This document shows positions 19,166 to 30,305 of a stretch of 64,000 nucleotides of DNA, in pieces. Position 1 is the first letter of the stretch. The number at the start of each line of letters is the position of its first letter. Position numbers and translations under genes: made by a program. This DNA comes from Argyresthia goedartella (Eukaryota; Arthropoda; Insecta; Lepidoptera; Argyresthiidae): contig OX463808.1 in NCBI GenBank assembly GCA_949825045.1, positions 32,301,674 to 32,365,673 on the forward strand, given 5' to 3'. The notes beneath the pieces were generated by a model. The model had not been told where the DNA came from and did not search any database. It saw nothing but the letters and a program-made list of their open reading frames with translations.

Positions 19166-21301
19166 TACGGGATAGGTAACAGCGAGTCAAAATATGCTCC
19201 GATTATAGCAGGGATACATTTCATCCCATGCAAAGTCATCAGCCAGTCGCCAAGCCTGTACTCTGGTTCTGCTGAACACCTGTTCCTGGAGATATTCTTG
19301 CGTCACAACAAAGTCCTCCTGGGTGTCTATTATAGCCCCTCTCTTCGAATCGACTATTTTAACTCTTTTGAAACCCTTCTCAGTGACTTGACTCCTCTTT
19401 ATAGCGACACCCTAATTCTCGGCGACTTCAACACTTGCCTTCTCAAGAATAACGGTCGCTCAGCGAAGCTGAATTCTCTTGTAAGTTCATTTAACATGCA
19501 TATCCTTCCTCTAGAGGCCACTCACTTTCAACCACACTGCACCCCCTCTCTTCTAGATCTAATGATTACTTCTGACATGTCTAAGGTTGCTGCGCATGGC
19601 CAACTTAACGCCCCTTTCTCCTATCACAATCTTATTTACCTCTCTTATAAGATAAAGCCTCCCAAGCGTGCAGCTAAATTCCTTGACATTCGTAGCTTTA
19701 AGGGCATGGATATAACCTCCCTTAATTCAGACGCCTCCTCTGTCGACTGGTCGCCTGTCTACGGTAGTGAGACCATTGATGACAAAGTACGGAACTTCAA
19801 CTCTATTGTCCTGAGCTTGTTTGATAAGCATGCTCCGGTCAAGAGGGTTAAAGTGAAGCATCTTCCTGCACCGTGGCTTACTGACACCATTAAGGGTCTG
19901 ATGGCTAAGAGAAACCGTGCCAAGTCTATATATAAGAGGGATCCGACCGATGAGAATCTTTTAATTTTCAAACGCCTCCGTAATCGTTGCACTCGCCTGT
20001 GTCGTGATTCTAAACGCCGTCATATCTACGAATGTATCGAGAGCTATACTCCAGCACAGGTCTGGAAGTTCCTGAAGACCCTTGGTGTTGGTAAGTCACA
20101 GGAATTGGCAGCCGGAAATGTCGATCTCCGGGGTCTCAATAGTTTCTTTGCAACTCCCCCTGTCGCGATGGACTCCCTCGTCAAGGATGCAACCCTTCGT
20201 AACCTACGGTCCAAGGCAACATCTCTCACCTCAGCATTTAATTTCATCCCTGTCGAAATCGGCGCAGTAAGGAGGGCAATACTAGCAATCTCGTCGAAGG
20301 CCAAAGGTGAGGACAAGATATGTTCGCAGATGATAACAACTATCATTGATGTACTGATACCTCTCATCATCCACATAATTAATGTGTCGCTTGACCAATG
20401 TTGCTACCCCAGCCAGTGGAAATTGGCACTTGTGATTCCCCTCCCCAAAACGTCTAATCCCGCCTTCTTTAAAGATTTCCGTCCCATTTCTATTCTGCCT
20501 ATCCTCTCCAAAGTCCTGGAATCAATCGTCCACTCCCAACTCTCCTCCTACCTTTCCTCAAAAATGTTACTGAATCCCCACCAATCAGGTTTCAGGCCGG
20601 GTCACAGCACTACCACAGCACTGCTCAAAGTCACTGACGACATTCAATTAGCTATGGATCAAAAGCAGCTTACGGTCCTTACACTGCTTGATTTCAGTAG
20701 CGCCTTTAACTGCGTCGATTTCGATATACTAGTCGAAATTTTAAAGTCACTTAATGTCTCCTCGCACTCTGCTCGCTGGTTTGACTCCTACCTGAGAGAC
20801 CGCCAGCAACGCATTAAGTCTGAGGAGATCTCAACGGACTGGTGTGATCTCTCCGCAGGTGTTCCGCAGGGAGGCATCCTTTCTCCTCTCCTCTTCTCGG
20901 TATTCATTAACTCCATCTCTGACGTTCTTACCTCTTCTTATCATCTGTACGCAGATGACCTTCAAATATATCGGCACTTCTCTCCGTGTGATGTGAATCT
21001 GACAGTAGAGGCGTTGAATGCTGATCTCGATAACATCAGGAAATGGGCTACCTCTTATGGTCTGCTTGTCAACCCGGGCAAATCGCAGGCCATGATTTTG
21101 GGTACTCGTCACTCTCATAACCTAGTTCAGAAAATGCCCGTCGACCCTATAGTGAATGATGGTAACATAATTTCATACAGCGAGAAGGCCAAGAATCTTG
21201 GGGTTGTATTTGATAAATTGTTGTCCTGGTCGCCCCATGTTTGTGAGGTCAGCAGACCTCACACACATGGGACCATCATCTTAACTGGTTTCCCTAGATA
21301 G
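19166..21301 (+). pseudogene. LINE D ORF2: endonuclease and reverse transcriptase, both ends missing
   Basis: About 710 open codons with no internal stop. The endonuclease begins in its middle (LLGVYYSPS, LILGDFNTCLL, SLLDLMIT, then the SYHNLI-type end). A linker follows with WLTDTIKGLMAKRNRAK. The reverse transcriptase has FRPISILPILSKVLE, SGFRPGHSTTTALL, the LDFSSAFN motif A, GVPQGGILSPLLF and the catalytic YADD (about 20948). The C-terminal domain is cut off after LGVVFDKLLSWSPHV near 21240. The clade looks jockey/CR1-like. The long intact frame suggests it is young, but the missing N-terminal endonuclease and C-terminus make it non-functional. Confidence 0.85.
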
Positions 21302-21344
21302 ACTCAATCATCATAGGTTTTTTCTTTTTTATTACTGTTGATAT

Positions 21345-22087
21345 TGTTACGCCGGTAGGTTAGGTCAAAAACTTTGAAAGTCAATTTCAGTGCTTTAGAG
21401 GCGTTTTCAGCAAGCTGAAAAGTCATTTCAGGCTGTTTCAGAAGTTGCTCTATCACATATCTAAAGATCGAAATTTCACCCAAGTTGCCGTCGTTTTCAG
21501 GCGCCTGAAACATGTTTACAGTCCGTTTCACCCTCTATCAGATGACGCCATAACCTGAGAACCCGTTTTCAGGCGTTTTCAGGACCCCTTATGGGCCTCT
21601 GAAGCACAAATCGTTATATGGCGAAATTTCCGGTAGGAGTAACAGAGATAGCACTACTAGAAAGAGATAGCTATACTCGAAACATTCGAGAAGTGTGTGA
21701 CACAGATAGCACTACTAGAAAGAGATAGCTATACTCGGAACATTCGAGAAGGGAGTGACAGAGAGAGTGCACCAATAGAGAGAGACATATATGGTCTCGA
21801 ATGTTCTCGGCCCGCACGCTGGTCCTTACTAGAATATTCGCGATATGTGTGGACAATGAGTCTAGCGCGGCTCCGCGGGATATAAAAGGCGCCGACGGCC
21901 GGCGCGAGTTAGTGACATTTTAACTGCTGAAACTGAACTGAAATAGTGTGTGTGTTTTAGTGTATTAGTGGATTTTAACTACAGTTCGTGTGAATTGTAA
22001 GTGCGTAATTTGGGTAATAAAGTGAGTGTTTTATTTAGTGGATTAATTCGTGTTTTTCTATCAAATACGAACCCCACGCTCGTAACA
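21345..22087 (+). repeat. 5' LTR of element E
   Basis: This 743-bp LTR has a clear TATA box (TATAAAAGG at 21881) and AATAAA near 22016. A 58-bp direct duplication around 21640-21757 repeats the GATAGCACTACTAG word. Many TTTCAG words occur in the first 250 bases, including the perfect 16-bp palindrome TTTCAGGCGCCTGAAA at 21495-21510. These are present in the 3' LTR too. Confidence 0.92.
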
Positions 22088-22089
22088 TT

Positions 22090-22107
22090 TGGTGTCAGAA
22101 GTGGGAT
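22090..22107 (+). promoter_or_regulatory. Primer binding site of element E (tRNA-Leu type)
   Basis: The site TGGTGTCAGAAGTGGGAT, two bases after the LTR, is identical to that of element B although the two elements are otherwise unrelated in LTR sequence. Confidence 0.8.
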
Positions 22108-22112
22108 AGAAA

Positions 22113-23165
22113 ATGCCGTTAATGCCACGAGAAACCGAGCCAAAAGGAGTGACGACGCGAAGCCAAACGTCTGGGTCTGGAGACTCGACGCCTGGTACGT
22201 CGGAATCACCTGCTCCAGCTGCACGAGGAGTAGACCTCAACGCTATCTTCGTCCTCCTAAAGGAACAAAAGGATCACCAGGAGGTACAGGCACGAATGCT
22301 TCGTAAGGTACATGAGTCCACGACCGAATGGAAGAGAGAGTTGTTCGAGGTCCAGGAAAAACTGGCCGATATGGATGAAAAACTGGAGAGTCGAGTCCAT
22401 GATGTCGATAAAAAAATTGAGACCTGTGGGAGCCGTCTCCAAAAACTTGAGATCAAAGTGGCTAATGGTCCAAGTAGCTATGTACCCGACGCATCGGTGT
22501 CCGGAGGCGGCAGGTTCAAAGTGCCCCCCTTTGACGGTAGCTCATCGTGGACTGCCTATAAGCTGCAGTTCGAGTCTGTTTCCCAGGCGTTGGCGCTGCG
22601 CGACGAGGCTCTTACTATACTAGAGGCTCTGGGAAACGACCGGACATACGACCGCCTTCTAGAAGCCTTGGAGGCACGATACGGTGACAGTCACCTGGAG
22701 CACGTGTACCGAGCTCAGTTAAAGGACAGGACACAAGGACGTAACGATTCCTTACAACAGTGGGCCCTGGAAATCGAGAAGTTGGTTAGGAAGGCCTATC
22801 AACGTACATCAGCATCCTTTGTAGACAGTATGCTGGTGCAGGCCTTCATCGATGGGATCCGGGATCTGGAAGTGAGGGCAGCCGTGCGATTGGGACATCA
22901 TGGCAGCCTAAAGGATGCAGTAGCCCACGCTCTCGAGGTAGAAGCTGTACGACAGGATTCATCCAGGCCTTTCAGGGTACGAGAAGTGTCGACTACGAAG
23001 CCAGTAGATTCCCGCCGCGAATTTGGGCCACGTTGCTACCATTGTGGAGAACGTGGTCACCTGCAGTCAGGCTGTCCAAAAAGGACTAGGAGGGAGAGCG
23101 ACCCCGCTCCAATGGCGAGGAAAATAGGCTCTGTGGAGTCAGAGCCCCAACAGGGAAACGAATAA
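22113..23165 (+). CDS. gag: Gag of element E
   Basis: This is a 350-residue structural protein. The first 40 residues are Ser/Thr/Pro rich. Residues about 45-115 form a predicted coiled coil (heptad-like Leu/Glu/Lys). Then comes a capsid-like region beginning FKVPPFDGSSSWTAYKLQF, with ALEARYGDSHLEHVYRAQLK. One CCHC knuckle (CYHCGERGHLQSGC) lies near residue 310. The frame is intact. The stop lies four bases after the slippery heptamer GGGAAAC, from which pol follows in the -1 frame. Confidence 0.9.
   Translation: MPLMPRETEPKGVTTRSQTSGSGDSTPGTSESPAPAARGVDLNAIFVLLKEQKDHQEVQARMLRKVHESTTEWKRELFEVQEKLADMDEKLESRVHDVDKKIETCGSRLQKLEIKVANGPSSYVPDASVSGGGRFKVPPFDGSSSWTAYKLQFESVSQALALRDEALTILEALGNDRTYDRLLEALEARYGDSHLEHVYRAQLKDRTQGRNDSLQQWALEIEKLVRKAYQRTSASFVDSMLVQAFIDGIRDLEVRAAVRLGHHGSLKDAVAHALEVEAVRQDSSRPFRVREVSTTKPVDSRREFGPRCYHCGERGHLQSGCPKRTRRESDPAPMARKIGSVESEPQQGNE
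23153..23159 (+). promoter_or_regulatory. -1 frameshift site of element E (GGGAAAC)
   Basis: The heptamer G GGA AAC stands in the gag frame in the X XXY YYZ register, one codon before the gag stop (TAA 23163-23165). The -1 frame is open from here into the protease. The same heptamer is used by some retroviruses. No downstream structure was computed. Confidence 0.75.
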
Positions 23166-23176
23166 AAGCCAGGACT

Positions 23177-25699
23177 ATGGGACGAGTGCTGGCTGGCGGT
23201 CTAAATGTCCCAATTATGATCTCACAGGCAAACGACGGGAATAGTCTGGTTGTCAATGGAGAAATTTGTGGAATACCATGTCTCCTTACCATAGACACCG
23301 GAGCTTCTCGGACTGTGATCAGCTCTCGGCTACTGAGACACCTGACCAGAGATCGTCTAGTCCGACCTAGGCATCTCCAGCTGCAAACTGCTACCGGCCA
23401 GTACATTTCCGTCCAAGGAGAACGAGAGTAAGCTGTGAAAATAGGTGAAAAAGAATACTGGCATAAAGTGATCGTTGCTAACATCGTCGACGACTGCAAT
23501 ATTGGATTGGATTTTATGAGGAGACATGACTGTAAAATCGACTTGAAGGTTGGAGTTCTAAAGTTTGGAGTTGATGAGATTCCTATACAAGGTGGAGTAA
23601 ATGGAAATGTTTACTATACCAGGAGAACCATTCTTCAACCAAGGTTACAGGTTTTAGTTCCAGTGAAATTGCCGAACTCCACAAGGCCGCAATCTCACCG
23701 CTGTGTGGTGGTAGAGAGGTTGGATGCTGATAAACCGTGGATAACAGCCCGTACAATGGTAACCACGGCATTTACAGCATTTGTAAGGATCCTTAATCCA
23801 AGCGACACGAATACGTCCTCAATAAAGGAACGCTGGTTGGATCATGCCAAGAATTTTCTTGGATAAGAGGCTGCCGAGAATCTGAGGTAAACGTGAAACC
23901 TGGTCATGTTAAGCCTTCAATGGATGTTGAAAAATTACTAAATGACTCCAGGGAGCACCTTACCGAGGAGGAATTCCTTAAGGCGCGTAGCTTACTGCTA
24001 CGATATCGCAACGTCTTTTCTTCGCATGATGATGACATTGGAAGAACTGGAGTGGTTCAGCATGAGATCGACACTGGGGAAACTATGCCTATCCGACGGC
24101 GCCCTCGGAGAGTTACAGTAGCTCGGAAGAAGGAGGTTGAAGGCATGATCGAGGAAATGCAAAGAAGCGGCGTTATTGAACCTTCAACAAGCCCGTGGTG
24201 TTCTCCCGTAGTTTTGGTTAAGAAGAAGGACGGCACCATGAGATTCTGTATTGACTACCGTCGACTTAATGATGTAACCAAGAAGGACAGTTATCCACTT
24301 CCACGAATCGACGACACTTTAGACACATTGAACGGAATGAAATGGTTTTCAACGTTGGATCTGAAAAGTGGCTATTGGCAAGTCGAAATCAAGGACAAGG
24401 ATAAGGAGAAAACGGCCTTCTCTACCAGCAAAGGACTCTGGCAGTTCAATGTTATGCCATTTGGACTGTGTCATGCACCAGCCATATTTGAGAGATAAAT
24501 GGAACAAATATTAGCTGGACTTCTAGGAGAAACATGCTTGGTCTATTTGGATGACATCATTATCGTTGGTAGAGACTTCAACGACCACTTGAATAAATTG
24601 GAACAGGTGCTAGGCAAACTACGAGGGGCAAATCTGAAACTCAGTCCGAATAAATGCTCGTTTTTCAAACGTAAAGTGAATTACTTGGGACACGTGATTT
24701 CGAAGTACGGCATCCAGACAGATCCTGAGATTAGCGCCGTGAAGGATTGGCCGACGCCAAAAGACAAGACTGCAGTACGTGCCTTTTTGGGGCTTTGTTC
24801 ATACTACAGACGTTTTGTGAAGAACTTCTCGGATATAGCAAAGCCTTTGCATCAACTAACGGAAGAAAAGCGATCATTTGACTGGAACGAACAATGTGAG
24901 TCAAGTTTCAATGAGCTTAAAGGAAGACTTTGTGAAACGCCAATATTGGGGTATCCAGACCCCGACGAGGATTTCATTGTGGATACAGATGCTAGTAACA
25001 CTGGAATTGGAGGTGTCTTGTCGCAAAAGAAAGGAGATAATGAAGTTGTGATTGCATATTTAAGTAAGTCATTGTCAAAACCAGAGAGGAATTACTGTGT
25101 AACTCGAAGGGAATTGCTAGCAGTTGTCAAGACGTTACAGCATTTCAGCAAATACCTGCTGGGAATAAAGTTTCGTATCAGAACTGACCATGCTGCTTTA
25201 AAGTGGTTGCTAGAATTTAAAAACCCCGAGGGACAAGTGGCGAGATGGATTGAACAACTGCAGGAGTATGATTTCATCATCGAACACCGTAGTGGGAAAT
25301 CACATGGAAATGCTGACGCCCTATCACGTAGACCTTGTGCGGACGACTGTAAACATTGCTCAAGACAAGAAGGCAAGGAATGTGTTCGAATGATAAGAAC
25401 TGATACGGTTAGCGACGAGTGGAGTGATGAAATCATGCAGCAAGCGCAACAAGAGGACCCTGACGTGAGACCCATTTTTGATTAGATTAATTCTGGCGCA
25501 CCTAAACCAAGATGGTGTGATGTAGCTCCTATGAGTGCGGTAGCAAAAAGCTACTGGGCACAATGGGATAGCTTGGTTATGCATAATGGCGTTCTATGTA
25601 GAAAATGGGAATCAACAAATGGGAAGGATGCTCACCTGCAAGTCGTTGTCCCAAAGAAAAGGGTGAAAGATGTTTTGAGAAGCTTTCACGATGGAACCT
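23177..25699 (+). pseudogene. Pol of element E, first part: protease, reverse transcriptase, RNase H
   Basis: The protease shows LTIDTGASRTVIS. The reverse transcriptase has [39 protein letters not shown] and YLDDIIIV. RNase H has VDTDASNTGIGGVLSQ and RTDHAALKWLL, then ADALSRRP. Damage: a TAA at 23429-23431, a frameshift between about 23866 and 23893, a TAA at 24496-24498 inside the reverse transcriptase, and a TAG at 25483-25485. The frame is finally cut at 25699 by the BEL/Pao insertion. The integrase resumes at 30831. Confidence 0.9.
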
Positions 25700-26219
25700 T
25701 GTTCAGGCCTCTCGGCACCCGATGACCTCGCAGGGGCCCATAGCTACGAGGTAGCGTAGCGATCAGATGCCAAGAAGCAAGAACGTCGGCGTTTCACCGA
25801 GCTAAAGTAAATAGATTCTATCTGACCTGGTCTGTGCTTCGTTCCCGTCAAACTCCTGTCTCTCTGCAAGGCCTGGGTGCACCCTAGGCTCTTCTTGGTA
25901 GACAGGTTCTTCAGCCAACCAGGTATGGCTGGCAGGCCAGCTTCGACGCGCACAGTTCCAACACAGGTTATATTACGTAAATACGAACTTTATCTGGTTC
26001 GGAGAACCACAATACACTCAGCTATAAGACAATCCTGAGGGGAGCCCGAATACAATTCCAGATGGCTTACGATTTAATTTCAATGCCCAAAATCAATACG
26101 CGTCACATTGCGGGGGCTTTTCGTCTGTCAGTTGTCAAAAACTGCTCTGTTGGCAGCAACTGTCAAACTCAAAATGGCCGTTCCGAAACCATCGATCGAG
26201 TATCGATTTGAATCGAACA
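25700..26219 (-). repeat. 3' LTR of BEL/Pao copy 1
   Basis: The 520-bp LTR is near-identical to 30306-30825. On the plus strand it runs from TGTTCAGGCC to CGAACA; in the element's own sense it starts TGTTCGATTC and ends CCTGAACA. Confidence 0.93.
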
Positions 26220-26251
26220 ATCACCCGCCCGGACAGGCACCCACCTGTCCC

Positions 26252-26707
26252 TTAATCTACGGGCAGCCGAGACAACGTTGCTACCGCTCGTTTTAGTACC
26301 GAGCCTCCTACTAGAACCTCTGCAGACCGGGGGGTCCCGTCCTTGCCAGGGAACAAGTTAACAATGCGCCCCCTGCGCCAACGTAGTGGCGGTAGGTTAG
26401 CATCCTTAACCAGCACGAGGTCACCAACACTAGGGGGGCTGGTTTTGTCAGTCCACTTAAGGCGCTGTTGTAAGATATGCAGATACTCGAGCGACCAACG
26501 CTTCCAGAAATTCTGAGTAAACTGTTGCAACATCTGATACCTTGACAACCGATACAATTTCACTCCCTCGAAGGGGTGCTCGGGCAACGCGTTAAGTGGC
26601 TGTCCTATCAAGAAATGGGCTGGGGTCAGAGCCTCCAGGTCATTTGGATCCGAGCTGAGCGGACACAACGGTCGCGAATTGAGAACGGCCTCGATCTTAC
26701 AAAACAA
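26252..26707 (-). pseudogene. Integrase C-terminal part of BEL/Pao copy 1
   Basis: About 150 codons are typical of the BEL/Pao pol end: KIEAVLNSRPLCPLS, LTPAHFLIGQPL, WSLEYLHILQQR, and the DUF5641-like tail with LVLVKDANLPPLRWRRGRI. It is in a different frame from the preceding pol segment (shift near 26710-26750), so it is not made as part of pol. It ends about 30 bases before the 3' LTR, as in complete family members. Confidence 0.85.
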
Positions 26708-26727
26708 TGTCGCGAGCTCCTCAAAAG

Positions 26728-27642
26728 TCAGCGCGGTCTGACTATACGCCCTAAGTGCGTCTTCGCGGACTTAACTACGGCCTCAAAAATCCCACCCCAG
26801 TGGGGGCAACTCGGTGGGCTGAAGGTCCACTGTATACCCCGACGGGAGAGGGCCGTTCCAATATCCACTTTATTTACATTCAAAAAGTTGACTATCTCTC
26901 GTAAGTATCGTTCCGCACCGACGTAGTTAGTGCCGTTATCAGAGCGGATCAAAGTTGGAAGTCCCCTTCGAGAAACAAACCTATCCAAACAAGCAATGAA
27001 AGTCTCTGTCGAGAGATCAGCAACGAGCTCGAGTTCAGGAGCCCGACATCCCCTGGATGCACAATCAGACGGGTTCAATTCTCCTGGTACATGTCTCCAG
27101 GTCAGTGGGACCTCAGACGACACAATCTGGGAGACACGGTTCGCAACAAAAACCTCTAAGGTATGGACCGAAGCCTTCAGCCAGCACAAAACAATCTGGC
27201 TGTCCGTCCACGCGTACACCGTATCCACCAAAACCACTGACCCACGCAACACTGTTAGAGTGTGATTCAAAACTTTGGTCAAAAGAGCAGCCCCGGACAG
27301 TTCCAGTTTTGGAATCGTCATCCTTGTCCGAATAGGCGCTACCTTGCTTTTTGCCAAACCCAAACGCACGTCGACCTCCCCGGTGGAGGTGACGGCTCGC
27401 AAATAAACCGCTGCCGCAAACCCTCGTTCAGAGGCATCACAAAACCCGTGAAGGGTTGCCCTGTAATCCCCAGCAGGGACCAATTTCCTCGGCAGCGATA
27501 CATTAATTATATTGAGGCCCAACCATTTCGCTAAATCGTTCGATACAATGCAGCCCTGAGCTCCAGAATCTAATAGGGCGCGAACGTATGTTGGGTTGCC
27601 CGCCAAATCCCAAACAAGCACAGAGGCGATCGGTAACACCAC
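26728..27642 (-). pseudogene. Internally deleted pol of BEL/Pao copy 1: protease, RNase H, integrase core part
   Basis: The protease core (ALLDSGAQGCIVSNDLAKWL) is at residues about 22-42. Within about 25 residues the frame enters RNase H at LHGFCDASERGFAAAVYLR, so the whole reverse transcriptase is missing. RNase H continues through IPKLELSGAALL and AWTDSQIVL to NPSDCASRG. It then jumps to integrase at ELVADLST and RSDNGTNY, keeping the second catalytic Asp and the Glu (HWGGIFEAV) but lacking the zinc domain and first Asp. Both junctions are in frame and recur in copy 2. The element would depend on enzymes from a complete relative. Confidence 0.88.
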
Positions 27643-27684
27643 CGTCTCCGGTTGGGGGGCAACAAATTGTTGGGCCGCAAATTC

Positions 27685-29706
27685 CTAGTGAGGGCCCCCG
27701 GGGCCCCACTCTGCCTGTAACCGATCAGGGAGGCAGCTATACGCCAGAGGGTCCCATTGTACAAATGGCCCACGCGCCGGTTCCATTGCCACCCTACGAC
27801 GCCCCCCGAAGGGTTGTGGGCGTGAATTCAACCGTGGCCGCTCCATGAGCGGGGGGGACATCACATGCGACCGACGAGGACGAGGCGACGAGCGGGGCGA
27901 CAACTGAGGCGGCGTCCGAACCGCACCCGCATAGCTCGAAGTTGTCCCATGCCACCCGCCCGTTACGGCCTGCTCAACACACCCAACGTGCCGCTGAGTC
28001 GGATGCTGAGTCGCAACCGAGAACTCAGGGCCCCCCATGTGATGACCCTGAGTGCGGCCCTGCACCCCTGGGTGGCCGCGTGCTTGTGGCCCCATTGCCC
28101 GCTGAGTCGGATGCTGAGTCGCAACCGAAAACTCAGGGCCCCCCATGTGATGACCCTGAGTGCGGCCCTGCACCCTTGGGTGGCTGCGCGCTTGTGGCCC
28201 CATTTCCCGCTGAGTCGGATGCTGAGTCGCAACCGAAAACTCAGGGCCCCCCATGTGATGACCCTGAGTGCGGCCCCGCACCCTAGTACTACCCTGTGCA
28301 CGTGGGGACGCTGGCCCCTGAGTTGCGCTCCAAGTCGCAAACAAATTCTCAGGGCCCCATTCCGTATCACCCTGGGTACGGCCCTGTGGACATGGGGACG
28401 TTGGCTCCTGAGTTGCGCTCCGAGTCGCAAACGAATTCTCAGGGCCCCATGCCGTGTCACCCTGGGTACGGCCCTGTGGTGGCTGTTGGCCGGACCGGTT
28501 CATGCACAACAGATTGTTGTGGGCCCCACCACAATATCCGCACAATTTAGTGCGCGTGCAGTCCCTAGCCATGTGTGGCCCGAGGCACAGGAAACACCAG
28601 CTCCGCTGCTTGGCCATCCGGCGCCGTCCCTCAACCCTAAGTTCCCCGAACTTATTGCAATCGGCCACAGCATGGCCAATCTGCCTACATCATGGGCAGG
28701 TCTCACTATGTGGGGTCAATGCACTCACAGTCCCATACGACTGCCGGTTGGTGCGGTCCTTCCTCGTCGGAGGGCCCCTACTCACAGCGCTCCCGGCAGC
28801 TCTCTGTGGCTCCGAAGGATGGGTGGCCGTCAACCCCAAATTCTCTGCCCGTCGAGCCTCCTCTTCCAAAAATCCGACCAAGTCGGAGAAGGCGGGCAGG
28901 TCCTCGGCCGACCTCCCGTGAGACTGTTCGAAACGAGTCTGCACGTCAGCGGGTAGGCGGGAAAGTACAATGTACAGCAATAGGTACGACCATTCACCAA
29001 CCGGAAGTCCAAGATTCTCTAGGGCCTTGGTGACGGACAACAACGGGTTCAAAACCTCCGTCTGTATGGCCCCGACCTTGTTCACAACCGGGATACTAAA
29101 CAAACGGTTCAGTTGGGCATCGGCCAACCTCCGTTTGTTGTGGTAACGTCTGACCAGCAATTGCCTGGCCGTTTCATAGTTACCCTCCGTAACTGTCAAA
29201 TGAGCGACCAGCTCCCTGGGCTCACCCCTCAATGCTGCCACCAGCTGAGCCATTTTGACAGACTTGGTAATGTCCGATCGCATGTGCACCAAACTGTCGA
29301 ACAGATTGATGAAGCTCATCCATTCACCGGACACTCCGTCAAAAGTAGGCATAGTTATAACGGGTAACCTGGTCCCCGATCCCTGATGCGGCAGAGGCGC
29401 CCCAATGTCACCACCATGGCTGGACTCGCGCTGCCTACGTATGTCCGCAGCCCTCTGCGTGATAGCAGCCGCCATCTCCATACACTGGTCGACATCCCCT
29501 AGCAACCGTGACAGCCTGTCAGGTGCGCAACCATCAACTGCTTCCGCCTGCGCGGACAATTCGAGCACCCTGTTGTAGCGTTCCTTAACGTCCATAGACC
29601 GCTCCAACACCACATCATGCCTATCTAAACGGTCTATCAGACCGTGTGCGGAGGAAAACCATCTGAGCTCCTTAGAAACACCCTTCTGTATTTCAGACAA
29701 CGACAT
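27685..29706 (-). pseudogene. Gag of BEL/Pao copy 1 with one nonsense codon
   Basis: About 670 codons. The N-terminal helical region is MSLSEIQKGVSKELRW onward. The conserved BEL/Pao Gag domain (DUF1759 type) starts ITMPTFDGVSGEWMSFI, near residue 115. Three Cys-His motifs follow (CRQIGHAVADC, CFLCLGPHMARDC, CGYCGGAHNNLLC), then five tandem units of 30-36 residues beginning QGRTQG, and a basic Pro/Arg-rich tail. A TGA at 28690-28692 replaces a zinc-finger Cys codon (TGT in copy 2). The frame ends in TAG at 27685-27687, after which pol continues in the same frame. Confidence 0.88.
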
Positions 29707-30285
29707 GATCGGAACGATACTTACTCACAATTTGCAGTAACTCAATTATATTGGACCCTCCAGTCTACAACACAAACGAGGGAACCCTAATCTATAACTT
29801 AAACAATGCTGATTTCCCCAAACAATAGAAACCGAGTTTTATATCTACACAAATTCTGTAAACAACAATTTAGTTTCCCTATATCATATAACACACACAG
29901 ATAGTCAATATTAGTTCAAGTTATAAATTGCTATAAACTGAAAACAATGTCCAAACATTCATTAGCATTACTAGACCACTAATAGATTGACTATGCAAAC
30001 TTCAAACTGCAAACATGATATGACTTCAATGCAAATTTCAATTCACCTACAATGTACCTGTAATGTAATTACTATTCTGAGTCACATCTCAGTACAACTG
30101 GTCATTTAGGGAAAACTGTTATATCTGTCTGTCTACTACCAGCAATAGACTTATAGCTTACAACACTACCAATCTATGTGGATACAGGAACGATACCAAG
30201 TTAGCTAATAACCGCCTATACCTACAGATTGATAGTCCCAAATCGTGGGTTCCTGGAGCCCTTGACGGCTGCAAATCTCAGGAAA
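29707..30285 (-). other. Leader (5' UTR) of BEL/Pao copy 1
   Basis: About 580 non-coding bases lie between the gag start and the primer site. They are AT-rich and have no frame of note. The matching stretch in copy 2 is 55936-56513. Confidence 0.75.
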
Positions 30286-30302
30286 CCACGCTCTTGCTAC
30301 CA
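30286..30302 (-). promoter_or_regulatory. Primer binding site of BEL/Pao copy 1
   Basis: On the element strand TGGTAGCAAGAGCGTGG follows the 5' LTR after three T. The same sequence is at 55919-55935 in copy 2. I could not assign the tRNA. Confidence 0.65.
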
Positions 30303-30305
30303 AAA

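Noticed and set aside
27865..28956. 363-codon plus-strand frame opposite the BEL/Pao gag
   Set aside because: It is the antisense shadow of the gag repeats. The sense strand carries zinc fingers and the DUF1759-type domain; the antisense has only repeats of the same DNA units and an unlikely composition. The same applies to 57264-57965 and 57934-58356 in copy 2.
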